A program made the translations under genes and the position numbers. Positions 1 to 9,995 of a stretch of DNA of 64,000 nt are shown one piece after another. The DNA is from Trametes villosa (Eukaryota; Basidiomycota; Agaricomycetes; Polyporales; Polyporaceae). The notes beneath the pieces were generated by a model. The model did not search any database. It saw nothing but the letters and a program-made list of their open reading frames with translations, and had not been told where the DNA came from. Every line of letters starts with the position of its first letter. Within the stretch, counting starts at the first letter, position 1. The stretch lies in assembly GCA_002964805.2 (NCBI GenBank), contig PUDQ02000032.1, positions 62,001 through 126,000 on the forward strand. The letters are read 5' to 3'.

Positions 1-285
1 TCATAGAGGTTGAGGTTGTGATATAATAGCTTACTCTTCAGCGTAGCCTTGTAGCCGGCGTTCACGCGGACCTCGTCCTTGTCCTCCTCGTAGCCGGCGC
101 GGACCTCCTGAGTCTCGGGCTGCGCCTCGAGCTCTTCGATGGCCTGACGAGAGTGCTCCTTCGCCTCATCGGAGACGTTGGGGTTGTTGATAGCAGCCTG
201 TGAGGGAGTGTTGGTGAGCGCTGGGTGCGCACGGAAGGAGTGGACAAACCTTGTGGCCTCCAATTTGACGGGTGGGGAGAGACAT
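1..285 (-). CDS. Con-6 (conidiation protein 6) family protein, 5' part, runs off the left edge
   Basis: The ATG is at 285-283. Exon 1 (285-250) encodes MSLPTRQIGGHK, a 52-bp intron follows (249-198, gtttgt...cacag), and exon 2 (197-35) encodes AAINNPNVSDEAKEHSRQAI and onward to GYKATLK. A second donor (gtaagc) stands at 34, and the rest lies outside the window. The pattern GGHKA-x-NNPNVS-EAK-x-SR followed by a second GYKATL is the duplicated motif of the Con-6 family, small hydrophilic proteins first known from Neurospora conidiation and common in basidiomycetes. The molecular function is not established. The second repeat would start right after the second intron, so the missing part is probably short. 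Both splice sites keep the frame. Confidence 0.85.
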
Positions 286-372
286 GGTGAGATAGAAGTT
301 CGGGTGATGGGTGTGAGTTGGTGGGTGGTTGTGAGTACGTTGGTTTGAGGAACGTCGCACAATCCGCCATGC

Positions 373-380
373 TTATATAC
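373..380 (-). promoter_or_regulatory. TATA-like box of the Con-6 gene
   Basis: The minus strand reads GTATATAA, about 90 bp upstream of the Con-6 start codon at 285. This is a reasonable distance for a fungal TATA element with a short 5' UTR. Assigned by sequence and position only. Confidence 0.45.
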
Positions 381-1168
381 CCTCAGGCTTAGTCGACGCG
401 CGGAAGTGAAGAGTGAATGACGCAGGGGTGACGCGGTGTCGACGCGGGACGACATCGTCGATCCGCTGCTGCTCGATCCACAACACCTGCCGGACGCGGA
501 AGCGGTGCTGTCATCTCGCGATGCGGAGCGCTTCTTCTGCTCCGAGCTGTGGCAAAGTTCACTTTGACACGAAGTGCGCTATAGCCTACAGCGCGCTCCA
601 TCTGTGTATACGCGGCCTTTCTCGGTGACGCCGATCGTCTTCTGGCACGAGATAATCTGGGTACCACGATTTCTCGAAAGGGTTATAATTAGCACCATGT
701 AGGCAGGCGAACGTTGTACTACGCACATCTCGTCGTCTGCATCCGCGCTTCAAGCTTCAAGAGCCTCAAGTTCCGGGTAGAGGCACGGCGTAACTCGATA
801 CGCGTACGATGCTCGCCTAAATACAACGGAGAGCACGCGCGTCGGAATAGGGGGTGTGTCTTCACAGAGCGCACGTCAGGTTAATCACCCACTGCGTTTG
901 CTCGGGTATTCAAACTCCGCTGTGGCTGCATCAATTCGCGCCACAGCGGAGACCCGGCGTCTGTTCATATGTTGCGCGCGGCCCCGCGCGACGGGCGCTT
1001 AGAGTGCGCGACCGCGTTCGACGTCGCGCGACGTCGCGCGCACCGCGCGCGCGAGCGTCGGCATCGCGCGCGCTTTGTTTGCGCATGTATATACCTTGTT
1101 TCCCTCCACATAGCACGTGGCAACTGGACCCATACACTAATAAAACATTTTACACGCATTTTGTAGTA
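381..1168. other. Intergenic, no gene seen
   Basis: Between the Con-6 promoter and the 3' end of the SWIM gene. The only open frames are short GC-rich ones that overlap each other on both strands. A CG-rich stretch of repeated CGCGCG words lies at about 965-1075. I see no supported gene. Confidence 0.6.
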
Positions 1169-2271
1169 TTAGAGTGACCGCTCTCGGTACCGGTAGTAGC
1201 GCGTAAGACCCGGGTCCGCATCCCCGCGCCCGCGCACGTTTGTGAGAGCCATTGTGCGCCGACTCTCCGCGCGCTCGACCGCGCGCACCCAAACCAGAGT
1301 GTCTCGAATGCGCCGTTTCGCCTGGAGTAGCTGATGTGAGTCCGAACGGCTGCGCGCTGCTTGAAAGTGGGTGATCGCGCGAGCAATGCGCGCGCAGACG
1401 TCATCAACGGAGAGGCCGTCGGGCTCGGGCAGAACATCACTCTCGAGCTCGGCGACCCAGCGCAACGTGCCGCGGACTCGTTCGCAGGCCGTTTTGATGA
1501 ACCGGCTGTCCGGGTTTTCGGTCTGATCGCGGAGGATATCAATGGCGTGGCCGAGCGATTTCTCCATTTGGTCGAGTTCAAGGTCTTCTTCATCGTCCAG
1601 CTGTGACGGGAAATTGCGTAGTTAACATCAGTATAAGCTGCAATATAAGCAGACATTACTGACCTCGTAACCCGCGCCGCCACCGGCACCCATACGGAAT
1701 ACACCATCTCGGCCAGTGGCCGGTGCCCTCTCGCTGGCAGGCGAAGATGAGATCTGCGATATAATGAGAATATTGAACGGTCTGCGGAATGGTTTGTCTG
1801 TACCGATGACGACCGGGTCCGGACTCCATCTACATCGGGAATCTCCACATCAGAATCGCAGTCTGCGGTCCCACTCGGTGTTTGAGGACGCGCGGTGGTG
1901 CGCGGAACGATGGCCGAGCGCTTTGAGCGCATGCGCGCGGTCCAATCACCGTCGCGCATCTTTTCCGGGGGCTCGGCAACGGTACCATCGACAGGTACCG
2001 TGTAGAAGGGCGGGACGTGGTACCGAGTCGCTTCGGGCCACCAGTCTTTGTCGGGATGGCCAATTTCATGCACCAGATGCTTGCAGAGGAGGTGAGAATG
2101 ATATTTCTGGTTTCCGCAGCTGCAGGTCCATGTGCGGACGTCCGTGTCGTACTCGCCTCGGACTGGGACCTTCTCGAGGCGCTCCCACGCGCGCTTCATC
2201 GCCTCCTGGGTGTATGAGAGCGATGGTGCCTTGGACCGGTGGAAATCGGTGATGATCTCGCCTAGCGTCAT
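1169..2271 (-). CDS. SWIM zinc-finger protein, probably the C-terminal remnant of a MULE-type transposase
   Basis: Three exons fit: 2271-1804, 1753-1664 and 1600-1169. The introns have gtacag...cgcag and gtcagt...cacag ends, and the product is 329 aa. Residues about 50-75 contain C-S-C-G-x(11)-C-K-H, a SWIM-type zinc finger (CxCx(n)CxH), followed by a short aromatic-rich segment (WWPEATRYHVPPFYTVP). In fungal Mutator-like transposases this finger sits near the C-terminus, after the DDE domain, which is absent here. The frame stays open upstream of the ATG as far as the end of hAT element 1 at 2292, so the ATG may be internal to a larger gene that was cut there. The acidic and charged tail is not recognised. 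It could also be an independent small gene. The SWIM call is firm; the transposase origin is inference. Confidence 0.6.
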
Positions 2272-2291
2272 GCGGTAGCGTGGGATCGCCT

Positions 2292-2460
2292 TAAGGCTGG
2301 CCCCGGATCTACCTACAGCTCATCCGGATCCGAACCCGTAGGTATTGACCGGTTCCAGAGGTCCCACCTAGACCCGGACAGGACCCGGACCCCGGATGAC
2401 CCGGATCCGGGCTACCCGGACCTGGAACCCGTAGGTTACCTGCAAATCGATCCGGGATGC
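2292..2460. repeat. Left terminal and subterminal repeats of hAT element 1
   Basis: The terminal repeat TAAGGCTGGCC is followed by many short words of the type CCGGATC, GACCCGGA and AACCCGTAGGT in both orientations. Similar words recur at the right end (9545-9715). Such clusters commonly serve as transposase binding sites in hAT elements; that role is inference here. Confidence 0.55.
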
Positions 2461-3433
2461 AGGCCCTTCTCCGATTGAGCTGAAAACTTGTGGAAACGTA
2501 CATAGCATCGCTGTGAGCAGTATCCCAACGTTATAGAACAAAAGCAGCAAGTTTGGGAAAGATATGAGGAGAAGACTGCCAGGAAGGGGGAGCAGGAAGA
2601 GGAGGTGTCTCCGCGCTTTCCTACGGTTGGAAACACATCAAAATTGCTCAGGACGTGCCTAAACATCTCAAAAACATGCCCTGACGCCGGTGAGGACAGG
2701 TAGTACTCTAATCTCTCATGGTGCTCCGTGCAATGTCAGTATCCTGTCATAGACGCCCAGCCTCTGTTCATCTGTGACTTGACTCATTGCTCCGCGAACT
2801 CCGCGCGCGCGTTGTAAATTCAAGCGCGCGGTTCCTACACAGCCATGCGACGTGCGCGCGAGCATGCAGCACGAGCGCGGGCTCAGCGGAGCGCAATAAG
2901 TCGGAGGACACATGAGTGCTTGAGGTTTAAGCCCTGCACTGTGCGCGCACGCGCGATCATGCGTCCTGTGGGGCGTGCAGAGTGTGCACATTGCTGATCA
3001 GCAAGCGGAAGAGCCTCTCGCAAGCACGACCGGGTCATGCGAGCGCAAAGAGGTCAGCGAGCCTCAACTTCAGGCCCGATGGAACGCGCGAAGTCTTGAA
3101 GTCGCGCGCCACGGAACCAGATGGAAGGCGCGGAGTCTTGTATGCTGCGAAGACAAGGGTTCGCGCTGCAACACATGTGCGTGCGTGCGGAGAATCCGAC
3201 GCGCGCGCAGAGACTTGATGGTGTGCGCGCGAAGGCAGGGACATACGTGCGCGGAGACTGGGACGTGCGCAGCAGCGCGCGCAGACAGCTCGCGGTGCGC
3301 GCGCATAGTCTCAGCTGTGCGCGCGCGGAGACTCGGACAGGGAGCGGGTAGACACGGCGTGCAGGTAGACTACGAGCGACGCGCGCTGCGGACATTGTGA
3401 GGGCAAAGCGGGAATACAAGGGCTGGGCTGCAA
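2461..3433. other. hAT element 1, non-coding stretch downstream of the transposase
   Basis: No gene seen. From about 2790 to 3400 the DNA is rich in GCGCGC words with short imperfect repeats (gcgcgcggagactcgga-like). The open frames here overlap on both strands and look like products of composition. Element 2 has a comparable GC-rich stretch between its transposase stop and its left end. Confidence 0.5.
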
Positions 3434-6400
3434 CTAATCGAGTACAATCACCTCCGGGGCGGCAGCCTCGCCGTTCGCGTCATCAGCGGCCGCCTTCCTG
3501 CGCGGGGCGTTCGACGCGAGGACCTTCTCGAGCTCCTCTTCATCGACGACTCCGGGAATGCGCGCCCAGGACCCCAAGACGGTGCCGCTGCGGACGGACT
3601 CGTCACTCAAAGAATGACGCAGGCGGGACACAGTAAGGTGTCCGCGCGAGAAGGCCCGCTCGGCGTCCGTAGAGGATCCTACAGATTCGTTAGATAGTGG
3701 ACTATTGATTGCAGACAATGGTACGTACCGGGCGCGGACAAGAAGTCCAACGCCATTTGGGCGAGAGCATGCTCGGAGGTGGCGCCGTTGTTGCTGGTAC
3801 TCTTGGAGATCAAGTCCCAGTACTTGAGGGGGTCTTCCACGGTCGTCAGCGGAGGCGTCTCGAGGTACGTCTGGAGCGCATCGACGGCGGGCTTGTTCTT
3901 CTTGGATATGGTGGAGAAAAGACGGCTCGCGTTGGTTCCCTAGCGGAATGGTCAGCATGGCGGCGCGGCATTCCAATAGCGCACTGTACTCACGCCGGTC
4001 GAAGCTGCCTGCGCGCTCATGCGGCCAGGTGTTTGGCGCGACGCCGGAGCAGTCGAAGGGCCCGCATCCGCTCGCTGCTTTCCCTTGTTCACCGGCCTGG
4101 GACGCGGTGGGGCGCGCGAGGCCGAGGTACCTTCTGAAACGAATGGGTGAGCTGTGCATGCCTGTGAGGAAGAGTATCAGACGCGCGCGCTGGACGTACC
4201 GGTAGCACCGTCTGCTGGGCGCGCATCCGGGGCCGCAGCACTGGCGGCGGGCTTGTAGTTCTCGCGCCATTCGGTCGTGATGAGCGCGACGGCCTCCTCA
4301 ATCCATTCTTTAGGCCAGTCCTGCTGAGCAAAGTAATCGGTCTTATATGCCGGATGAAGGACTGTAGAGTGATAGCACAGGAGTCAGCCATGTAATGGCA
4401 CCCGCGCCAAACAAAGCGGACGTACTCATGGAGATCCGATACACCACGGATTCGTCCGTGAGCTGGTAATACTTATCCAGGATTGCCCGCCCGCGCTTCG
4501 CGGCTGCGCGGACGCAGGGCTCGAGCTTCTCGTTGTTCGCGAACTCGTCGACATGACGAGTCAGGACGTCGGTGTAGGGAATGATTTTGTGTACGAGTGC
4601 CCGCGAGCTCGTGGAGATCTGGTTGGTGGCGAAAAGGAACGGCTGCGAAGGAGTCGTCAGCGAGGGGCACAAGTTTTACAGCACCTAGCACTTACATCCA
4701 GCAGCTCGAATAGATGATCGAGGATGTCCCATTCGGGGTTGGCGATGATGAAGCGGCGCAAGCGCACGCCACCCTTCTTGTTGAAGGCCGCCTTGTCGCA
4801 CAGCTCCGTGAGGACGGAGCGCATCTCGAGAGCGCGCCGGATGACCTCCGTCACCGTGTTCCAGCGGGTCTTGACGGACCGGATGAGGACCGAGCTATTG
4901 AGCTCCGCGTCCGCGGCGAGCTGCGCGAGCTCAGCCCGGACAGAAGGGCTATTCCATACTTTGCGAGACAGCTTCAAGATCTGTGCAAGTGAATGGCAGT
5001 TAGCTCGTGAAATGACACCATAGAGGCATGCGCGCACGCGCCGCGGCACGAGCAGTATGTGCGAAACCTAGCGGACACCACGCGCCATCGAGAATTCGGT
5101 CGCGCGCGTCGATGATCTCGATCGCGAGCCCCACGCGCGCTGAGGACAAACTGAGAGACGAATGCGCACCTTTTCGAGCGCGAGCTGCCCGGCAGTGATC
5201 TCATCCCGGGTGAGTATGAGCTCCGGGTTCTCATCGTCGAGGTTGTCGAGGAGCTCCGAATCAGCGGCCTCGCGGTCCTCATCGGCCTCACGAGTCGCCT
5301 GCACCTCCTCGTCGTCCACATCTCCATCGTCCAGCTCCGCGACCGCTTCGGGCAGTTCCTCGCTGCCCGCTTCCGCGTCCTCGTCTGACGCACGCTTACG
5401 GCGACCGAACTGGGACAGGATTGCCTGTAGACAGCTGATGTCAGCGCACGGCCGCTTCTGCATTACGCCCTGAACAGCTTACCTTCACTACCAGATTGAG
5501 GACGTGTCCGAAGCAACGAACGCGTAGCTCCGTCCCGCGGTAGCCGGGGATTAGTTCCGCCATTTTCTTGAGCATAACAGTGTTGTTTTCCGCGTTATCG
5601 CATGTTAGGACGTGTATCTGTATACTTGAACGATTAGAGCCCATGTTTGCGTACGCACGCGCACACCGCACCTTCTCCGCGATGCCGTAATCGTTCAGGC
5701 ACTCCACCAGGGCTTCGGCGAGATATGCCCCCGTATGCGCCTTCGTGAGCCTGTCCAATAAGTCGTTAGCTTGTTCTGGAAACACCCGTGGCATGGCACA
5801 CAATTGCAGACGAACCTGACGAAGTCCAATATGACGTGCTGGATCTCTCCGTCCTGGTGCCAGTGGGCGGTGACACCCAAAAACGCCAGGACGTTGGGAG
5901 AGGTCCAGCCGTCCACGCAGATGTGGATTTTGCCGGGTAACTCCTGTTAGAACCAGCAGACGAATCAGCACACTAGTGCAGGCAGGGTACATTAGACACA
6001 AGGGACGTACAGCGAGCAGCTTCTTCATGTTGGCCTTCGCATGCTTGAAGATCGTCTGGACGTCGCGCGAGACGGTCTTGCGCGAGGGGATCTTCACCTT
6101 GACATATAGCATGCGGAGGATCTGGGCGAACTCCGCGTCCTCGACAAGCGCGAACGGGCGGTGACGACGCGCGCACCACAGCGCTAAGAGAACGCGGAGG
6201 CGCGCGGGCGAGTAGGATACGCCGCTGGCGTACGTCGTGAGGAGCTCAACCTCCGGGGTGGCGTCAGGCTCACAAGCGTCGACGTGACGCTTGAGGTTTC
6301 CGGTAGAGTCCTCGTAGTCGGTTCGGTCGACGTGCTTGGACGGGTGGCTGCAAGCGGAAGCGAGTACGTCAGCATAAGGGCGACAGCGAGACATGTAGTC

Positions 6401-6962
6401 AACCTCACCGTTTGCAAACAAACCGATATATAGAAGTGCCATTCGGTCCGGCGACTATGGTGGGCGGGTGGAAATGGTTGTAGACGCTGGACCGCCAGCC
6501 CTTGGAGACGGCGGCTGGGACACGCGTTAGCCTTAAAGCCCACGTTATGAAGGGCCTGAAGCGCGACATACCGAGGGTCGCTTCCGGCGTCATGCCCTTG
6601 TACCTCTCTTGAAAGCGGACGCGCTTGTTCACCGCGGAGAGAACCGTGCGGCGCGCACGGCTGACCCGCGCGGCGACCGCAGCAACACCGCCGTCGGTCG
6701 CGTCCGCCCCGTCGTCACTAGGGGTGGGGTCGACAGAGGGCTGGGAGGCGTCTGGGGCGGCGTTCTGGCGAGTCTCCTCGTCATCGTCAGACGCTGACGG
6801 GGAGCCCGTTCCGCCCGTAGAACCCGCGTCTTTGTGACGCTTCTTGGGTGGGCTACGAACGTCGGAGGTACGCGCCTGGCGCGAGGGTTGCGCAGCCTGA
6901 CGCGCACCGCCGCCGTCAGCGTCGCGGGTGCGTTTGGTTGGAGCAGGCGCGGGTTGGGACAT
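3434..6962 (-). CDS. hAT transposase of element 1 (BED finger, RNase H-like core, hAT dimerisation domain)
   Basis: The ATG is at 6962 (MSQPAPAPTKR) and the stop at 3434, with about ten short introns in phase. Domains in order: a disordered N-terminus; a BED-type finger (VCKRC...STGNLKRHVDAC, about 6250-6420); a first catalytic Asp in VDGWTS (codon 5911-5913); a second in TCDNAENN (codon 5597-5599); then RCFGHVLNLVVK; an acidic insert (about 5180-5430); KTRWNTV; and the C-terminal dimerisation motif TDAERAFSRGHLTVSRLRHS (about 3600-3680), where the third acidic residue is expected. These are hallmarks of hAT transposases, which cut and paste DNA in the nucleus. I see no stop inside the exons, so it may be functional. 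It shares a divergent promoter region with the plus-strand gene at 8139. The exact exon edges in the proline-rich part near 4100-4250 are uncertain. Confidence 0.88.
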
Positions 6963-7829
6963 GAGAGGACGAGTAGCTATGGAGGGGGAGTGCTCAGGTG
7001 GCAGTAGCGATGAATGGGAGGTGGGGCTCACCGCTGTTTTGGTAGGACTTTCCGGGCAGCTCTTATGGCTCTCAGGTGTGTGCGGCAACGCCGGACGCGA
7101 AGCATCCTCGAGGAGCTACAGGGTACCGTTGCGTCAGCGATGGAATGCGATAGCGGAAGTCCGGTACCGTACTCACCCTGCAGTGAGTTCGTAGCACATG
7201 GTGCCAAGGTGCAGCACATCGCTGTTGGCTCCAGACCATGAGGGAGAGCCACCTCTAGCCCGAACGCAAACCTGCTCGAGATTGCACTGTTGGCCAATGA
7301 CATAGCGGGTAAAAAATTGAGGAACCTCTGAGAGGGCCTCTTGAAGGCCTCACATCGTCGGCGAGGACGTTCTCGAGCTGAGAGGCCCCAGGGTATCGGC
7401 CATGAGGCGACAATTGCTGCTGCAATATCAGAAAACGTGCGAGGGCCAGAGGACAGCCCAAGTTATCTACAGTCAGCCCAGTGCCAAGACCAATGGAGGT
7501 TCCATCTCACCTGAGACAAGCGGGGACTCGATTATCGTTCCAGGGAGTGGGCGGAGGAGTGTGAGGACGTGGCAGCGTAGAGACGGCGGTTGCAACCGAC
7601 CTCTGCGCCGCGCAGTTTGGGATCCGGTACTCCCACAGACCGTAATGGGACAACCACCCACGCACAGACCCTCCAGCTGCCGCGCGCCCGCCTACGCATC
7701 GCATGCAGCTGCCTCCTTGAGCACAATACCTCTGGGAGCACACGCCGGTGTGCCAGTACAGTTCCAGATTTCGATCAACACACGCGCTGAACGTGTTCTT
7801 ACTAGTTCGTCCTGGAGCTACCGATCTGA
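6963..7829. other. Divergent promoter region of hAT element 1
   Basis: About 0.9-1.2 kb separates the two head-to-head genes. No long frame starting at ATG shows convincing coding character. A possible 5' exon of the plus-strand gene may lie here, because that gene's frame is open back to 7830 without an ATG before 8139. I cannot place such an exon. Confidence 0.4.
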
Positions 7830-8138
7830 TCTTTCTTCGAACACCACGCCTTGCTGCACGCATTCCCGTGCATCGCCATTCTCGACGACCACACGCTTGG
7901 CCTTCACCCGCAGCAGACGATCAGTGCCGATAACGAGGCACGAGAGCTCGCAGCGAAATTGCGCAGGAAGGGCCTTTATCGCGCGTTCTGCGACACACCG
8001 GATGGCCCGATACGAGAGCCTGGCCGACCCGTTGTGGCCGACATATCTACTGGTGAGCTGCTTTGCTCGCTGCAGCGCGTTCTCGCATTCATCCCGCACA
8101 ACCCGCACGCCAGAGTCCCACACCCGAACCTCTTCACA

Positions 8139-9391
8139 ATGATCGACTTCTCCCTCGACAGAGCCGACATATTCCTGCGCGTCGACTCCTCCCGCATTAC
8201 GCGCTACCTACTCCACGATGAGCCCATGCCCGCGGTGACTCTACTGGTGTACGGGCCGACCTACGCGCTCACGGTGAGCCACAACAGTAATGCTACCGCG
8301 AGATCTGGCATGTCTGACACCTGACTTCTCTTATAGATCTTGCTCCCGACGGACGATATACAAGATCTCCGTCTGGAGCACGTCAATTCATGGATCTCGC
8401 TCCTGCATGGGCCGTTCCGCAGCCAGTGCGAGGGCTCCGAGGAGCAGTTCGAGCTGCTCATGGACGTCGCGCTCACCTATCGCGCGTTCGTCACCGGCCA
8501 CCCGCTCCTCGGACCGCGCGACTTCATCGCGTTCTCGGATCGCCTGATCCAGGCCGCCTCGGACGCTCACCCCCTCGAAGGAGCAGACGACGAACTCCAG
8601 GAGTTCTTCGGCTGGTTGCATGTGAACATGCCTGCGGTACGCACGGTCGCAGTTTCTTGCGGGGTAGAACGCTCATCTACCACTTTTAGGATATCTACGA
8701 CTGTATTGAGCTGCGGGCTGACTACGCGAACACGGCGCAAGAACTGCACAGCACTCCACTGGCGCCGTTCACCGTACCTCAGGCAGTGATGCGCGCCCTC
8801 CAGCGACTCACCCCCGACGATGCTGCGCCGCGCCCTGCTGCGACGCACCCGCGTGCGCCCCGCGCCGCCTCTCCCCTCCTGCATGACGATGCGGTCACGC
8901 CCGCGTCTGCCCCCAGTGCAGCCACTCCCACCGTCGACACGTCGGCCGCCGCACACGCCGCGCGTGCCGACGATGGTGCTCGCGCGCGTGCTCGCAGCAC
9001 GACCATCGCAACCGACGCGGACGACACGCGCAACGAGGTCGCTGGCTCGCGTGGACGCGAAGGCATCGAGGACCTGCGCGCGCGCATCGGTGCGAGCTCT
9101 CCTTCATGCTCTATTGACTATCATGCTGATCGTCCATCAGAGCGCACAATCAGTAGCACGAGGCCACGCGGCGGACGCGCCACTACCCAGGCTCGCGGGG
9201 CGCGCGCGCGCTCTGCGCGCGGCACGACGACTGCATCATCGTCGCCGGCCACCCCGCCGCCTGCAACTCCGGAGGACTTGGCGAGTGACTCCGACGATGG
9301 TTCACTCCCATCCCTGGAGACCATATCGGAGTCCGAGGACCCCGTCGGGGAGTTCACGAGCGAAGAGGAGTTCAGTGACTTTGATGACTGA
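8139..9391 (+). CDS. hAT-associated accessory protein 1, unknown family; 5' end uncertain
   Basis: The safe exons are (7830/8139)-8273, 8337-8636 and 8690-9391, with phase-0 introns gtgagc...tatag and gtacgc...tttag. The first in-frame ATG is 8139, giving 378 aa. The open frame extends back to 7830, and a good acceptor (cacccgcag, ending near 7917) suggests an upstream exon. Exons 1-2 encode a mostly helical-looking core (DRADIFLRVDSSR; ILLPTDDIQDLRLEHVNSWI). Exon 3 is Ala/Pro/Thr/Arg-rich and ends in a strongly acidic Ser/Asp/Glu tail. I do not recognise the family. The gene in element 2 (18960-20530) aligns with it through exons 1-2, has introns at the same two positions and phases, and also ends in an acidic tail. 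That pairing argues for a real, maintained gene of the transposon. There is no catalytic motif that I can name. Confidence 0.7.
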
Positions 9392-9544
9392 CTGTAGAGC
9401 TTAAGTAGCGGTAGACTCGACCTCTCCATGTCATAAACAAGTGTTTTATGTGTCCTTAGGTTGCAAATGAATGTGTTTGAATGCTACTAGTCCTGACTGA
9501 ACTCCTGAGTGCCTACAAGGGAGAATCCGCCGTCCTTGATATTG

Positions 9545-9715
9545 TTTCCGAACCCCTAACCCGGGCCGGATCTGTGCAGGTCGGGAGGTGGCACCTAGAT
9601 CCGCACCTATCCGGGCGTCTAGGTGAACCGGACCCGTACGAGCCGGACCTGTGGGTGCGGTTCCAGGTTCGGACAGGTTAACCTGGTCACGGACCCGGAC
9701 CCGTGGCCAGCCTTA
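9545..9715. repeat. Right terminal and subterminal repeats of hAT element 1
   Basis: Repeated words such as ACCCGGACC, CCGGACCTG, AGGTTAACCTGG and GGACCCGGACCC lead into the terminal GGCCAGCCTTA at 9705-9715, which mirrors the left end. Likely transposase recognition DNA, by analogy with other hAT elements. Confidence 0.55.
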
Positions 9716-9995
9716 GTCGGGCAGAGTCCCATTGGAATAGGACGCAGTGGGGAGGCGAGGGAGATGGTCGTAGGTCGGGTTCACCCCCTTCACAAAGGAG
9801 GGTGCAGGAGGGACGAGGCGTCCCAGGACGGGGGCTTGGAGTCGATTGATCGGAGAGGGGGAGTTCGAGGAGCGAGTGCGGTGTTGGCGGCGAGAGCGGT
9901 GGTTGCGGGCCATTGTCGAAGCTGAGGCTGTCGAAGTCGAGGAGGAGTAGTGCGAGGGGGTTGAGGGAATCCAGAGTGGGCAGGGTCTGGGGATT
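9716..9995 (-). other. 3' tail of the chromovirus
   Basis: Downstream of the pol stop. It holds a short minus-strand frame starting MARNHRSRRQHRTRSS that runs through LGRLVPPAPSF to the junction with hAT element 1. It is unclear whether this is a small third ORF or untranslated sequence. No LTR is detectable before the junction at 9715/9716. Confidence 0.4.

Larger units (their letters stand above)
2292..9715. mobile_element. hAT element 1 (two-gene hAT transposon)
   Basis: The ends match as an inverted repeat: TAAGGCTGGCC at 2292-2302 and its reverse complement GGCCAGCCTTA at 9705-9715. Both are followed inward by a similar CGG-R-TC stretch. TAAGG fits the YARNG start of hAT termini. Both ends have subterminal arrays of ACCCGGACC-like words. 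Inside are a hAT transposase (minus) and a second gene (plus), head to head. The expected 8-bp target duplication is absent: the left flank is GATCGCCT and the right flank is GTCGGGCA. The left flank is the SWIM gene and the right flank is the 3' tail of a Ty3/Gypsy element, so one or both junctions were probably rearranged after insertion. The size (7424 bp) and gene order match element 2. Confidence 0.7.

Noticed and set aside
2975..3419. Overlapping frames in the GCGCGC-rich part of hAT element 1
   Set aside because: Composition-driven, mirrored on the opposite strand, no homologue in element 2.
9716..9995. 3' LTR of the chromovirus
   Set aside because: Compared by eye with 24.0-24.65 kb; neither the TATA region nor the TGAGTCA cluster is present.
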